Source of the DNA: JBBRYK01 sp038237665
Lineage (GTDB): Bacteria > Actinomycetota > Thermoleophilia > Gaiellales > Gaiellaceae
Assembly (NCBI GenBank): GCA_038237665.1
Contig: JBBRYK010000006.1
Span: 1-64,000 of the forward strand
Length of the DNA stretch: 64,000 nucleotides
Direction: 5' to 3'
Shown here: piece after piece, positions 8,443 through 16,531 of the stretch
Numbering within the stretch: position 1 is the first letter of the stretch
How the letters are laid out: each line of letters opens with the position of its first letter
Made by a program: the position numbers and the translations under genes
The notes under the pieces: generated by a model
Database searches by the model: none
What the model was told of the DNA's origin: nothing
Seen by the model: the letters and a program-made list of their open reading frames with translations, nothing else

Positions 8443-10372
8443 GGGCCCGCGCAAAGGCGACGAACGGCTCGAGGACGGCCGGGTCGGCGAGCGCGTCCCG
8501 GCTCGCGACCTCCTCGAGGGCTGCGCCGAGCAGGATGCGCTTTACCGGGAGTTCGAGCTTCTTGCCCGTCAGCGTCTTCGGAATCGCGGGCACTGCCTCG
8601 ATGCGGTCCGGCCCGTGCCGCGGCGACAGGCTCGAGCGCAGCGCGGCCACGATTCGCGCACGCAGCGCGTCGTCGAGCTCAAGCCCACCGATGAGGACGA
8701 CGAAGAGGATCAGCTCGCCGGCTCCGCCCTCCGCGTCTTCGAGGTGGACGACCAGCCCCTCGCTCACCTCGTCGAGCTCCTCCAGAACGGCGTAGAAGTC
8801 GCCGGTGCCCAGACGCACTCCGCCGCGGTTGAGCGTGGCATCGGAGCGACCGGTGATGACTGAGCCTCCGCTCTCGGTGAGCAGGATCCAGTCGCCCTGC
8901 CGCCAGACGCCCGCATAGCGGTCGAAGTACGACGCGCGGTACCGCACCCCACCGGGGTCGTTCCAGAAGCCGACCGGCATCGACGGCATCGGCTTCGCGA
9001 TCACGAGCTCGCCGACCACGGGGCGGCCGTCGAGGTCGAGCGCCCGTGCGTCGACGCCGAGGCAGCGAACGGACATTTCCCCGGCGCGGAGCGGCACGAG
9101 CGGACTGCAGGCGGTGAAGCCGGAGCAGACGTCCGTGCCCCCGGAGCCGTTGTTGAGGAACACGTCCGGCCCGAACTGGCCCGTGACCCAGCCGTAGGCA
9201 TCGGGCGAGAGCGGCGAGCCCGCCGAGCCGAGGACGCGGAGCGGGTGCAGGTCGAAATCGCGGGCGGGCTGGAGGCCGGCCTTCCGCCACAGCGCGATCA
9301 TGGCCGGGTTCGTCCCGAACATCGTCGCGCGCGTCTCCGCGACGATGCGCCAGAGCTCGGCCACGTCCGGGTGCGCCGGGTTGCCGTCGAACGTGACGAT
9401 CTCAGCGCCGACGAGGAGGCCCGAGACGAGCGCGTTCCACATCATCCAGGCAGTTGTCGTCGGCCAGAAGAGGCGGTCGCCGCGACCCAGGTCCCACTGG
9501 AGCCCATGGAGCTTCAGGTGCTCGAGCAGGATGCCGCCGTGCCCGTGCACGATCGCCTTTGGCAATCCGGTCGTCCCCGACGAGAAGAGAACGTAGAGCG
9601 GGTGCGCGAACGGCACCGCCTCGAACGCGAGCGGCCCCGGCTCGGCGAGCAGCTCGTCCCAGCCCCCGCGCGAACCGAACTCGCCGTACGGCACGTGCAC
9701 CGTCGTCGCCAGGGACGACAGGCCCGCCTCGACCGCGGCCACCTCGGCGGAGCGGTCGACCGCCTTGTCGCCGTAGCGGTACCCGGACACGGTTAGCAGA
9801 ACCTTCGGCTCGATCTGGGCGAAGCGGTCGACGACCGCGCGCGCGCCGAACTCGGGCGCGCACGAGGCCCAGATCGCTCCGAGACTGGCCGTGGCGAGGA
9901 ACGCGACCAGCGTCTCGGGAATGTTCGGCAGGTAGGCGACGACGCGGTCGCCCTTGCCGACACCGAGTCGCTCGAGGCCCGCGCGCGCCCGTGCCACCTG
10001 GTCGCGAAGCTCGCCGAACGTGAGGTCGACCGGCGGCCGCGTGTGCGAGCGGCCGTGTACGGCCGGCCGGTCGAGGCCGTCCTCGGCGCCGACCATGTTC
10101 TCCGCATAGTTGAGGAGCGCGGCCGGGAACCACTCGGCCCCGGGCATTGCACGTGAGCTGAGAACGGCGGTGTAGGGGGCTCGCGCGCGCACACCGAAGA
10201 AGTCCCAGACCGACGACCAGAAACCGTCGAGATCCTCGACCGACCAGCGCCACAGCTCGTCGTAGCTCTCGAACTCGAGGCCCCGGTGCTCGGCGAGCCA
10301 CCTCAGATAGCGACCGATCTCCGTCCGCTCCCGCACGTCAGCTGGCGGCGTCCACACGACGTTAGAAGCCAA
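8435..10372 (-). CDS. Acetoacetyl-CoA synthetase (acetoacetate–CoA ligase)
   Basis: A 645-aa adenylate-forming enzyme of the usual AacS length. Visible motifs are FSSGTTGLPKAIVHGHGG (P-loop), NNGSGGTDVCSGF, the hinge GRSDATLNRGGVRLG and the C-terminal lysine region TLTGKKLELPVKR. It would make acetoacetyl-CoA from acetoacetate, ATP and CoA; an aryl or oxoacid substrate related to the pathway is possible. The TTG at 10372 overlaps the end of pobA by 11 bases; GTG at 10357, just after the pobA stop, is an alternative start. It sits between pobA and the amidase in one operon. Confidence 0.9.
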   Translation of the reverse strand: MASNVVWTPPADVRERTEIGRYLRWLAEHRGLEFESYDELWRWSVEDLDGFWSSVWDFFGVRARAPYTAVLSSRAMPGAEWFPAALLNYAENMVGAEDGLDRPAVHGRSHTRPPVDLTFGELRDQVARARAGLERLGVGKGDRVVAYLPNIPETLVAFLATASLGAIWASCAPEFGARAVVDRFAQIEPKVLLTVSGYRYGDKAVDRSAEVAAVEAGLSSLATTVHVPYGEFGSRGGWDELLAEPGPLAFEAVPFAHPLYVLFSSGTTGLPKAIVHGHGGILLEHLKLHGLQWDLGRGDRLFWPTTTAWMMWNALVSGLLVGAEIVTFDGNPAHPDVAELWRIVAETRATMFGTNPAMIALWRKAGLQPARDFDLHPLRVLGSAGSPLSPDAYGWVTGQFGPDVFLNNGSGGTDVCSGFTACSPLVPLRAGEMSVRCLGVDARALDLDGRPVVGELVIAKPMPSMPVGFWNDPGGVRYRASYFDRYAGVWRQGDWILLTESGGSVITGRSDATLNRGGVRLGTGDFYAVLEELDEVSEGLVVHLEDAEGGAGELILFVVLIGGLELDDALRARIVAALRSSLSPRHGPDRIEAVPAIPKTLTGKKLELPVKRILLGAALEEVASRDALADPAVLEPFVAFARAHG

Positions 10373-11525
10373 CGTAGTTCTCCGCCAGCGAGACCGCCGC
10401 GGCGTGCGAGGTCGTCACGTATCGCAGCTGCGAGAGTCGCAGCTTGCGCTCGAACGGGTCGTCCCCGGGCGGGCGGTGGAGCATCGAGGTCATCCACCAG
10501 GAGAAGTGCTCCGCCCGCCACACCCGCGGCAGGCAAAGCTTGGAATAGCGCTCGAGCGCGACGGCGTCCCGGGTGCGATACCACTCGGCGATCGATTCGG
10601 CGAGCAACCGGACGTCGCGAATGGCGAGGTTCAACCCCTTGGCGCCCGTCGGCGGGACGATGTGCGCGGCGTCGCCCGCGAGGAAGAGGCGGCCGAACTG
10701 CATCGGCTCGACCACGTAGCTCCGCATGCCGGTGACGCCCCTCTCGAGGATCGGGCCTTCCGCGAGCGTCCACCCGTCCACGCCCAGGCGCATCTGGAGC
10801 TCCTGCCAGATCCGCTCGTCGGGCCACCGGGCGATGTCCTCGTCCGGCCGGCACTGCACATAGAGGCGACTCAGCTCCGGCGTGCGCAGGCTGAGCAGCG
10901 CAAAGCCGCGATCGTGCGCGGAGTAGACGAGCTCGTCGTTCGAGGGCGCGACGGCGGCGAGGATGCCGAGCCAGCCGAACGGATACTCGCGTGAGAACTC
11001 GCTCAACACGCCGTCGGGGACACTGGAGCGGCAGACGCCGTGGAAGCCGTCACAGCCGGCGATCAGGTCGCACTCGAGCTCTTCATCCCGGCCCTCGTGC
11101 CGGAACAAGACGCGCGGCCGCTCCGACGTCAGGTCGTGGAGGGCGACCGCCTCGGCCTCGAAGAGCAAAGGCACACCTGAGGCGAGGCGGGCCTCGATCA
11201 GATCCTTCACGACCTCGGTCTGGCCGTAGATGACGATTGTCCTGCCGCCGGTCAGGTCGCTCAGCGGGATCCGGTGCCGCTCACCGTCGAACTGGAGCTC
11301 GATCCCGTGGTGGACGATTCCCTCGCGCTGGAGGCGCTCTCCGACGCCCGCCTCGACGAGCAGGTCGACGGTCCCTTGCTCGAGCACCCCGGCGCGGATC
11401 CGGTGCTCGACGTAGTCGCGGCTGCGCGCCTCGAGGACGACCGAGTCGATGCCCTCCAGGTCGAGCAGCCGGGCGAGCGTGAGACCTGCCGGTCCGGCAC
11501 CGACGATGCCGACCTGAGTTCTCAG
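10362..11525 (-). CDS. pobA: 4-hydroxybenzoate 3-monooxygenase
   Basis: A 387-aa FAD monooxygenase that converts 4-hydroxybenzoate and NAD(P)H to protocatechuate. The FAD dinucleotide fold GIVGAGPAGL is at the N-terminus, followed by the PobA-specific DYVEHRIRAGVLEQGTVDLL, GCDGFHG in the middle and AGDAAHIVPPTGAKGLNLA. The correct frame begins with CTG at 11525-11523, which overlaps the pcaC stop as CTGA; GAGGAGGAG lies 5 bases upstream, and no ATG, GTG or TTG in frame gives the full FAD motif. It is directly followed by the ligase gene. Identity is secure; the CTG start is inferred. Confidence 0.95.
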   Translation of the reverse strand: MRTQVGIVGAGPAGLTLARLLDLEGIDSVVLEARSRDYVEHRIRAGVLEQGTVDLLVEAGVGERLQREGIVHHGIELQFDGERHRIPLSDLTGGRTIVIYGQTEVVKDLIEARLASGVPLLFEAEAVALHDLTSERPRVLFRHEGRDEELECDLIAGCDGFHGVCRSSVPDGVLSEFSREYPFGWLGILAAVAPSNDELVYSAHDRGFALLSLRTPELSRLYVQCRPDEDIARWPDERIWQELQMRLGVDGWTLAEGPILERGVTGMRSYVVEPMQFGRLFLAGDAAHIVPPTGAKGLNLAIRDVRLLAESIAEWYRTRDAVALERYSKLCLPRVWRAEHFSWWMTSMLHRPPGDDPFERKLRLSQLRYVTTSHAAAVSLAENYVGF

Positions 11526-11893
11526 CCCAACTCCTCCTCGAGGACGCGCTGGGCGATCGCGAAGGCCGAGTTCGCGGCCGGCACGCCGCAGTAGATCGTC
11601 GAGTGCAGGAGCACTTCCTTGATCTCGTCAGGGGTCAGGCCGTTGCGAAGGGCGGCTCGGACATGCAGCTCGAGCTCGTGGTCACGGCCGAGGGCGATCA
11701 GCGCAGTGAGCGTGATGCAGCTGCGCGTCTTACGGTCGAGGCCGGGCCGGGTCCAGATCTCGCCCCACGCGTAGCGCGTGATCAGATCCTGGAAGTCGGT
11801 CGTGAATTCCGTCGCGTTGCCGGTCGCCCGGTCGACGTGGGCGTCGCCCAGCACCTCGCGGCGCACCTTCAGGCCGTCGTCGTACGTGCTCAA
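11522..11893 (-). CDS. pcaC: 4-carboxymuconolactone decarboxylase
   Basis: A 123-aa CMD-family protein, the normal size. It decarboxylates 4-carboxymuconolactone to 3-oxoadipate enol-lactone. Typical features: GLKVRREVLGDAHVDRA, FQDLITRYAWGEIWTRPGL, RSCITLTALIALGRDHELELH and EVLLHSTIYCGVPAAN. The start is a TTG overlapping the pcaD stop as TTGA, with AGGAGGT 6 bases before it. The longer open frame that reaches 12766 is only the shadow of pcaD. Many actinobacteria fuse this domain to PcaD as PcaL; here the two are separate. Confidence 0.95.
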   Translation of the reverse strand: MSTYDDGLKVRREVLGDAHVDRATGNATEFTTDFQDLITRYAWGEIWTRPGLDRKTRSCITLTALIALGRDHELELHVRAALRNGLTPDEIKEVLLHSTIYCGVPAANSAFAIAQRVLEEELG

Positions 11894-12618
11894 GCGGGCA
11901 CCTCCTGGCGAAGATGGGCGAGCACCGCGGCGTTGAACGCCTCCGATTGCTCGACATTGGCGAAATGGGCTGCATCCGGGATGACGACGAGCTCCGCGCC
12001 GGCGATACCACCGGCGATCAGCTCCGCATGCGCCGGTGGGGTCGCCGGATCGTGCGCCCCGGCGATCACGAGGGTCGGAGCATGGATCAGCGGCAAGAGC
12101 TCCCTGGCATCCCAGCCGGCAAGCGCTTCGCAGGTGCCCGCGTAGGTCTCGGGCGGGATCGCGAGCAGCATCTCCCGGAACGCGGCAGTCCCGGCAAAGC
12201 GGGGTGTGAGCCACCGGCCCAGCGAGCCCTCGGCGACCGCCGTCATGCCTTCGGCGCGAACGAGGCTCGCCCTCTGGTGATAGCCGTCGGCCGGCCCGAA
12301 GTGCGCCGACGTGCAGGCGAGGACAAGACACTCGATCCGGGCCGGAGCGTGCGCGTCGAGCCACATGCCGACTGCCCCGCCGATCGAGAGGCCGCAGAGC
12401 GACGCGCGGTTGACCTCGAGCTGGTCCAGTAGGTCGACCAACCCGGCCGCCAGACCTTCGATCGTGTTCGCGGACGGATGGTCGTACCGCAGCACGCGAA
12501 ACGTCTCCGACAGTGCCGGAACCTGGCGGTCCCAGAGCTCGAACGTCGTCCCGATCGAGTTCGAAAGGACGAGGACGTCTGCTCCCGCCGGCCCGTCGAG
12601 TCGGTGGCGGAGCGTCAT
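11890..12618 (-). CDS. pcaD: 3-oxoadipate enol-lactonase
   Basis: A 242-aa alpha/beta hydrolase that opens the enol-lactone to 3-oxoadipate. The nucleophile elbow CGLSIGGAVGMWL, the acid region VIAGAHDPATPP and the histidine AAHFANVEQ are present. Oddly, the stretch after strand beta-4, usually YDxRGHGxS followed by a proline-rich loop, reads YDHPSANTIEGLA, about 9 residues short and without RGHG. The triad is intact, so activity may survive. It overlaps pcaB by ATGA and pcaC by TTGA. Confidence 0.93.
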   Translation of the reverse strand: MTLRHRLDGPAGADVLVLSNSIGTTFELWDRQVPALSETFRVLRYDHPSANTIEGLAAGLVDLLDQLEVNRASLCGLSIGGAVGMWLDAHAPARIECLVLACTSAHFGPADGYHQRASLVRAEGMTAVAEGSLGRWLTPRFAGTAAFREMLLAIPPETYAGTCEALAGWDARELLPLIHAPTLVIAGAHDPATPPAHAELIAGGIAGAELVVIPDAAHFANVEQSEAFNAAVLAHLRQEVPA

Positions 12619-13856
12619 CCGCCCCCGGCCCCGTAGCGTTCGAGCGCCCGATCGACGAACGCCTCGGACGAGCCGAGGTAGGTGGTTGGGTCGAGCGCAT
12701 CAGCCGGCACGTCGAGCGCTCCGAAATCCCCGCCTGCGACGAGCCGGTGCGCCTCCTCGCGGCCATGTCGCTCGGAGAGGAGGAAAGCGAGCCGCTCGGA
12801 AACCGTCTCTCGACCGAGGTTCTCGCGCATCCGCTCGGCGTTCACCTCGAGCCCCTCGAGCGCTTCGCGGATCGCGGCGGCCGCGCCTCCCGTGAGCGCG
12901 AAGGCTGCGGACAGAGCGCTCCACTCGGCCTGCCAGGCCCCGGCGGCCCGCTCGAGCTCGTGCGCCAGACCGCCCGTGAGCACGCCGGCGTGGGCGTGCA
13001 CCTGCAGCGCACACGCGCGCGCGAGCGTGGAGCGCACAGGATTCCGCTTCTGCGGCATCGTCGACGAGCCGCCGCCGCTGCCCTCGGCCACCTCCCCGAC
13101 CTCGCTCTGCGACAGGAGGATGATGTCGAGGCCGACCTTGGCGAGAACACCTGCCACGACGTCGAGTGCGCCGCCGAGCTGCGCGACTCGGACCCGGTTC
13201 GTGTGCCAGGGCAGGGCCGGGTGGACGAGGTCGAGCTCGTTCGCGTAGAGCCGCCTGACCTCGCAGGCCTGCTCGCCGAGCGGCGCGAGCGTCCCTGCGG
13301 CTCCGCCGAGTTGCGCGGCGAGCTCGACCGCGCGCAGCCCCTCCGCCGCGTCGATCAGGGCGACGAGCCACCCGGCTGCGCGGAACCCAAAAGTGATCGG
13401 GACGGCCTGCTGGAGCAGGGTTCGTCCGGCCGTCGGTGCCGAACGATGCTCGCGGGCGAGTTCCGCGCACGCAGCCGTGACGCGGTCCAGCTCCTCGAAG
13501 ATCATCGCCCGAACCCGGCGAGCAACGAGCATCGCGGCCGTGTCAACGATGTCCTGGCTCGTCGCGCCCCAGTGGACGTACGTCGCCGCGTCGGCACGGA
13601 CGACCTTCCGGAGCGCCCGCACGAGTGGCTCTGCCGCGTTGCCGGGCTGCCGCGCTTCCTCGAGGATCGCGTCGACGTCGAAGAGCTCCGGCCGGCAGGC
13701 CTCCGCGATCGCCGCCGCGGCAGCGGCCGGAATCACGCCGGCGAGCGCCTCCGCGTTCGCAAGCGCGCGCTCGGCCTCGAGCATCGCCTCGAGCCAGGCC
13801 TGATCGGACACGGCCTCACGGAAGTCGTGCGGGACGAAAAGGGCGTCGAAGGTCAC
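12615..13856 (-). CDS. pcaB: 3-carboxy-cis,cis-muconate cycloisomerase
   Basis: A 413-aa member of the fumarase/aspartase superfamily that cyclises 3-carboxymuconate to 4-carboxymuconolactone. Family signature GSSTMPQKRNPVRS near residue 270, YVHWGATSQDIVDTA near 115 and RTLLQQAVPITFG near 150. The true start is GTG 13856, overlapping the pcaG stop as GTGA; the open frame extends to 14372 but that part is the pcaG shadow. Length is slightly below the 450 common in the family but no motif is missing. Confidence 0.94.
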   Translation of the reverse strand: MTFDALFVPHDFREAVSDQAWLEAMLEAERALANAEALAGVIPAAAAAAIAEACRPELFDVDAILEEARQPGNAAEPLVRALRKVVRADAATYVHWGATSQDIVDTAAMLVARRVRAMIFEELDRVTAACAELAREHRSAPTAGRTLLQQAVPITFGFRAAGWLVALIDAAEGLRAVELAAQLGGAAGTLAPLGEQACEVRRLYANELDLVHPALPWHTNRVRVAQLGGALDVVAGVLAKVGLDIILLSQSEVGEVAEGSGGGSSTMPQKRNPVRSTLARACALQVHAHAGVLTGGLAHELERAAGAWQAEWSALSAAFALTGGAAAAIREALEGLEVNAERMRENLGRETVSERLAFLLSERHGREEAHRLVAGGDFGALDVPADALDPTTYLGSSEAFVDRALERYGAGGG

Positions 13857-14350
13857 AGCGCGAAGAAGGCCGTTTGCCGGTCGCCCTGGAGCCGGACGTC
13901 GAAGCGCAGCGCCGCATCGGTGCTCTCCGCGACCAGGGTCGCGGCCTCGTCCCCGGCTGCCGCGAGCACCGGATCCGCCGCGTTGGCCTCCGCTTCGTCC
14001 GGGAAGTAGACGCGCGTGAGGACGGGCCTGAGCAGGCCGCGCGCGAACACGAGTATCACGAGGTGGGGCGCCTGGCCGTCGACCGGCCCCGGCTTCTCCG
14101 TCACGAACGAGTAGCGGCCCTCGCCGTCGGTGCCGCAGCGCCCCCAGCCGAAGCTCGGCAAGTACGTTCCTTCGGGGCCGGCCTGCCAGATCTCGACCAT
14201 CGCGTCGGGCACCGGCTCGTCGGCACCGTCGAGCACGCGGCCCTCGATTCGAAGGGCACCGCCGGGGACGAGCTCGTTCGACGGCAGCACGCAGAGGCCG
14301 ATCGAGAAGAACGGCCCGACCGTCTGGGAGGGGGTCGGCAGAAGCGTCAA
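13853..14350 (-). CDS. pcaG: Protocatechuate 3,4-dioxygenase, alpha subunit
   Basis: A 165-aa intradiol dioxygenase subunit, partner of PcaH. It shows TPSQTVGPFFSIGL at the N-terminus, VPDAMVEIWQAGPEGTY in the middle and APHLVILVFARGLLRPVLTRVYFPDE at the end. As expected for the alpha chain it lacks the iron ligands. Start is TTG 14350, overlapping the pcaH stop (TTGA) with GGAGG just upstream. A little shorter than the usual 190-200 residues. Confidence 0.93.
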   Translation of the reverse strand: MTLLPTPSQTVGPFFSIGLCVLPSNELVPGGALRIEGRVLDGADEPVPDAMVEIWQAGPEGTYLPSFGWGRCGTDGEGRYSFVTEKPGPVDGQAPHLVILVFARGLLRPVLTRVYFPDEAEANAADPVLAAAGDEAATLVAESTDAALRFDVRLQGDRQTAFFAL

Positions 14351-15012
14351 TCGTCCTCCATCGGCGTGGCACCCAGCACCACGTCGAACCGGTAGCCGAG
14401 CGCCCACTCGGGCGCCGTAGTCTCCCAGTCGAACGTGCTGACCAGCCGCTCGCGGGCCTTCTGGTCGCGCACCGACTGGAAGATCGGGTCGAACTCGAAC
14501 AGCGGGTCGCCGGGGAAGTACATCTGGGTCACGAGTCGCTGCGTGAACGCGCGTCCGAAGAGCGACAGGTGGATGTGCGCCGGACGCCAGCCGTTCGGGT
14601 GGTTGCGCCAGGGGTACGCACCGGGCTTGATCGTGGTGAAGCGGTAGTGACCGTCGGCGTCCGTGAGGCAGCGCCCGGCGCCGGTGAAGTTCGGGTCGAC
14701 CGGCGCGGGGTGGCGGTCGTTCTCGTGCACGTAGCGGCCCGCGGCGTTCGCTTGCCAGATCTCGACGAGCGCGTTCCGAACGGGCCGGCCGTCGCTTTCG
14801 AGGACGCGGCCGCTGACGACGATGCGCTCGCCGAGCGGCTCGCCCGGGTGCTGCCGCGTCAGGTCGGCGTCCAGCTCGCCCAGCGCGCCCTCACCGAACA
14901 CCGGTCCTGTCAGCTCCGACAGCGTGTGCGGCAGGGGCAGCAGCGGCTTCCGGGGTGCGCGGAGCGCAGTCGAGCGGTACTCGGGATGGTCGTAGGGCGG
15001 GTCGAGGGTCAC
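14347..15012 (-). CDS. pcaH: Protocatechuate 3,4-dioxygenase, beta subunit
   Basis: A 221-aa catalytic subunit that cleaves protocatechuate between its hydroxyls using Fe(III) and O2, giving 3-carboxy-cis,cis-muconate. All four iron ligands can be placed: Tyr94 (GRYVHEN), Tyr133 (GAYPWRN), His146 and His148 (RPAHIH). TGPVF near the N-terminus and TQMYFPGDPLFEFDPI near residue 165 also match. GTG start overlaps the CoA-transferase stop as GTGA. Acts with PcaG in the cytoplasm. Confidence 0.96.
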   Translation of the reverse strand: MTLDPPYDHPEYRSTALRAPRKPLLPLPHTLSELTGPVFGEGALGELDADLTRQHPGEPLGERIVVSGRVLESDGRPVRNALVEIWQANAAGRYVHENDRHPAPVDPNFTGAGRCLTDADGHYRFTTIKPGAYPWRNHPNGWRPAHIHLSLFGRAFTQRLVTQMYFPGDPLFEFDPIFQSVRDQKARERLVSTFDWETTAPEWALGYRFDVVLGATPMEDD

Positions 15013-15713
15013 GAGGCCACCTTCAGGGTTCTCAGCGCATCGAGCTCGGCCGGCGTCGGCTCCTCACCGGTCGCGACCGTGCCTCCCAGACGCAGCCTCC
15101 AGCCGGTGGCCGCGCGGGCGTCGTCGGCGCTGACACCCGGATGCAGCTCGGTCATGGTCAGCTCGTCCGTCTCCGGATCCGGCTCGAGGATCCCGAGGTC
15201 GGTGACGACGACCCGCACCCGGCCGCGGCCTACGGTCGAGCAGAAGTCGAGCTCCTTGACGAACGTCCGCGGCGACTGGCGGAGCATGACGAACGTCTCC
15301 CGGCAGGAGGACGCGATCTCGGGCGCGCCTCCGGCGCCGGGCAGCCGGACCTTCGGGTGCTCGTAGTCGCCGATCACGGTGCTGTTCAGGTTGCCGAAGC
15401 GGTCGATCTGAGCGGCGCCGAGAAAACCGACGTCGACGCGTCCGGCCTGCAGCCAGTAGCTGAAGATCTCCGGCACGGACACGACTGCATCGGCCGTCTC
15501 GGCGAGCTCGCCGTCCCCGATCGACAGCGGCAGGTGCTCCGGCTTCGCCCCGATCGTGCCGCTCTCGTAGATGAGCACGCACTTCGGCGCGTGCGTGGCG
15601 CGGGCGAGGTTCGCGGCGCGGCTGGGCAGGCCGATGCCCACGAAGCAAACGGTTCCTTCGGCGAGCCGTCGTGCGGCCGCGACGGCCATCATCTCCTCGG
15701 CGGTGTAGGTCAT
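15009..15713 (-). CDS. pcaJ: CoA-transferase subunit B (probable 3-oxoadipate CoA-transferase)
   Basis: A 234-aa subunit of a two-chain acyl-CoA transferase. Typical parts are VCFVGIGLPSRAANLARATHAP, LIYESGTIGAKP, the VDVGFLGAAQIDRFGNLNSTVIGDY block and LPGAGGAPEIASS. It starts at ATG 15713, overlapping subunit A as ATGA. Position directly before pcaHG supports transfer of CoA from succinyl-CoA to 3-oxoadipate. The chain type is that of the glutaconate/Ipd-like subgroup rather than the classical pseudomonad PcaJ, so the symbol rests on context. Confidence 0.82.
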   Translation of the reverse strand: MTYTAEEMMAVAAARRLAEGTVCFVGIGLPSRAANLARATHAPKCVLIYESGTIGAKPEHLPLSIGDGELAETADAVVSVPEIFSYWLQAGRVDVGFLGAAQIDRFGNLNSTVIGDYEHPKVRLPGAGGAPEIASSCRETFVMLRQSPRTFVKELDFCSTVGRGRVRVVVTDLGILEPDPETDELTMTELHPGVSADDARAATGWRLRLGGTVATGEEPTPAELDALRTLKVAS

Positions 15714-16528
15714 ACGGGCATCGTCCGGACCTGGAGCACGTGTTCTTCCATCCACTCGGTGAAGCGGTCGCGGTCGCGGCTGATCTCGTCCCACGCGAGG
15801 TAGAACGCGTTGTCGCGGTCGTAGTAGCCGTGGGCATACGACGGATGCGCCCCGCCGGGGGCGATCGACACGGCCGTGATCGTCCACGACGGGAGCACGA
15901 TCCCGCCGGGCCGGAGCTCCAGGCGCGGGACGACCTCCTCGACGGTGACGAGCGACCTCGCCGATGCCAGCACGGTTTCCTTCTGCACGCCGGTGATCCC
16001 CCACAGCTGGACGTTCCCGTCCTCGTCCGACTGCTGCGCATGGACGATCCCCACGTCCGGCCGGAGAGCCGGCACAGCCTCGAGCGTCTCGCCCGTAAAG
16101 GGACAGGTCACTTCTGCCACCCGCGTCTTCTCTGCGAGATCCGTGCCGCGGTAGCCCCGGAGGACGCCGAACGGCAGGTTCGCCGCACCGGCGGCGTACG
16201 CCGCCGCCATCCCGGCATGCGAGTGCTCCTCGAGCTCCAACGGCTGCGGCCAGCCGTTCTCGACCGCGTCGCGGAACCGGCGCAGCGACCCGACGCCGGG
16301 GTTCCCGCCCCACGAGAAGACGAGCTTGCGGGCGCAGCCCATGCCGATCAGCTGGTCGTAGACGAGGTCCGGCGTGAGCCGCACGAGCGTCAGGTCGCGC
16401 CGCCCCTGACGGATCAGCTCGTGTCCCGCCGCGTGTGGGATCAGGTGCGTGAAGCCCTCGAGCGCGACGACGTCCCCGTCGTGGACGAGCTCTGCAATCG
16501 CGTCATGGAGGGGGATGACGTGGGCCAC
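15710..16528 (-). CDS. pcaI: CoA-transferase subunit A (probable 3-oxoadipate CoA-transferase)
   Basis: A 272-aa partner of the preceding entry. It begins IPLHDAIAELVHDGDVVALEGFTHLIPHAAGHE and contains KLVFSWGGNPGVGSL, ELEEHSHAGMAAAYAAGA and the C-terminal ITAVSIAPGGAHPSYAHGYYDRDNAF typical of actinobacterial CoA-transferase A chains found in pca clusters. The start lies 3 bases after the aldehyde dehydrogenase stop. Product would be 3-oxoadipyl-CoA; the thiolase PcaF needed next is not in the window. Confidence 0.82.
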   Translation of the reverse strand: MAHVIPLHDAIAELVHDGDVVALEGFTHLIPHAAGHELIRQGRRDLTLVRLTPDLVYDQLIGMGCARKLVFSWGGNPGVGSLRRFRDAVENGWPQPLELEEHSHAGMAAAYAAGAANLPFGVLRGYRGTDLAEKTRVAEVTCPFTGETLEAVPALRPDVGIVHAQQSDEDGNVQLWGITGVQKETVLASARSLVTVEEVVPRLELRPGGIVLPSWTITAVSIAPGGAHPSYAHGYYDRDNAFYLAWDEISRDRDRFTEWMEEHVLQVRTMPV

Positions 16529-16531
16529 GGC

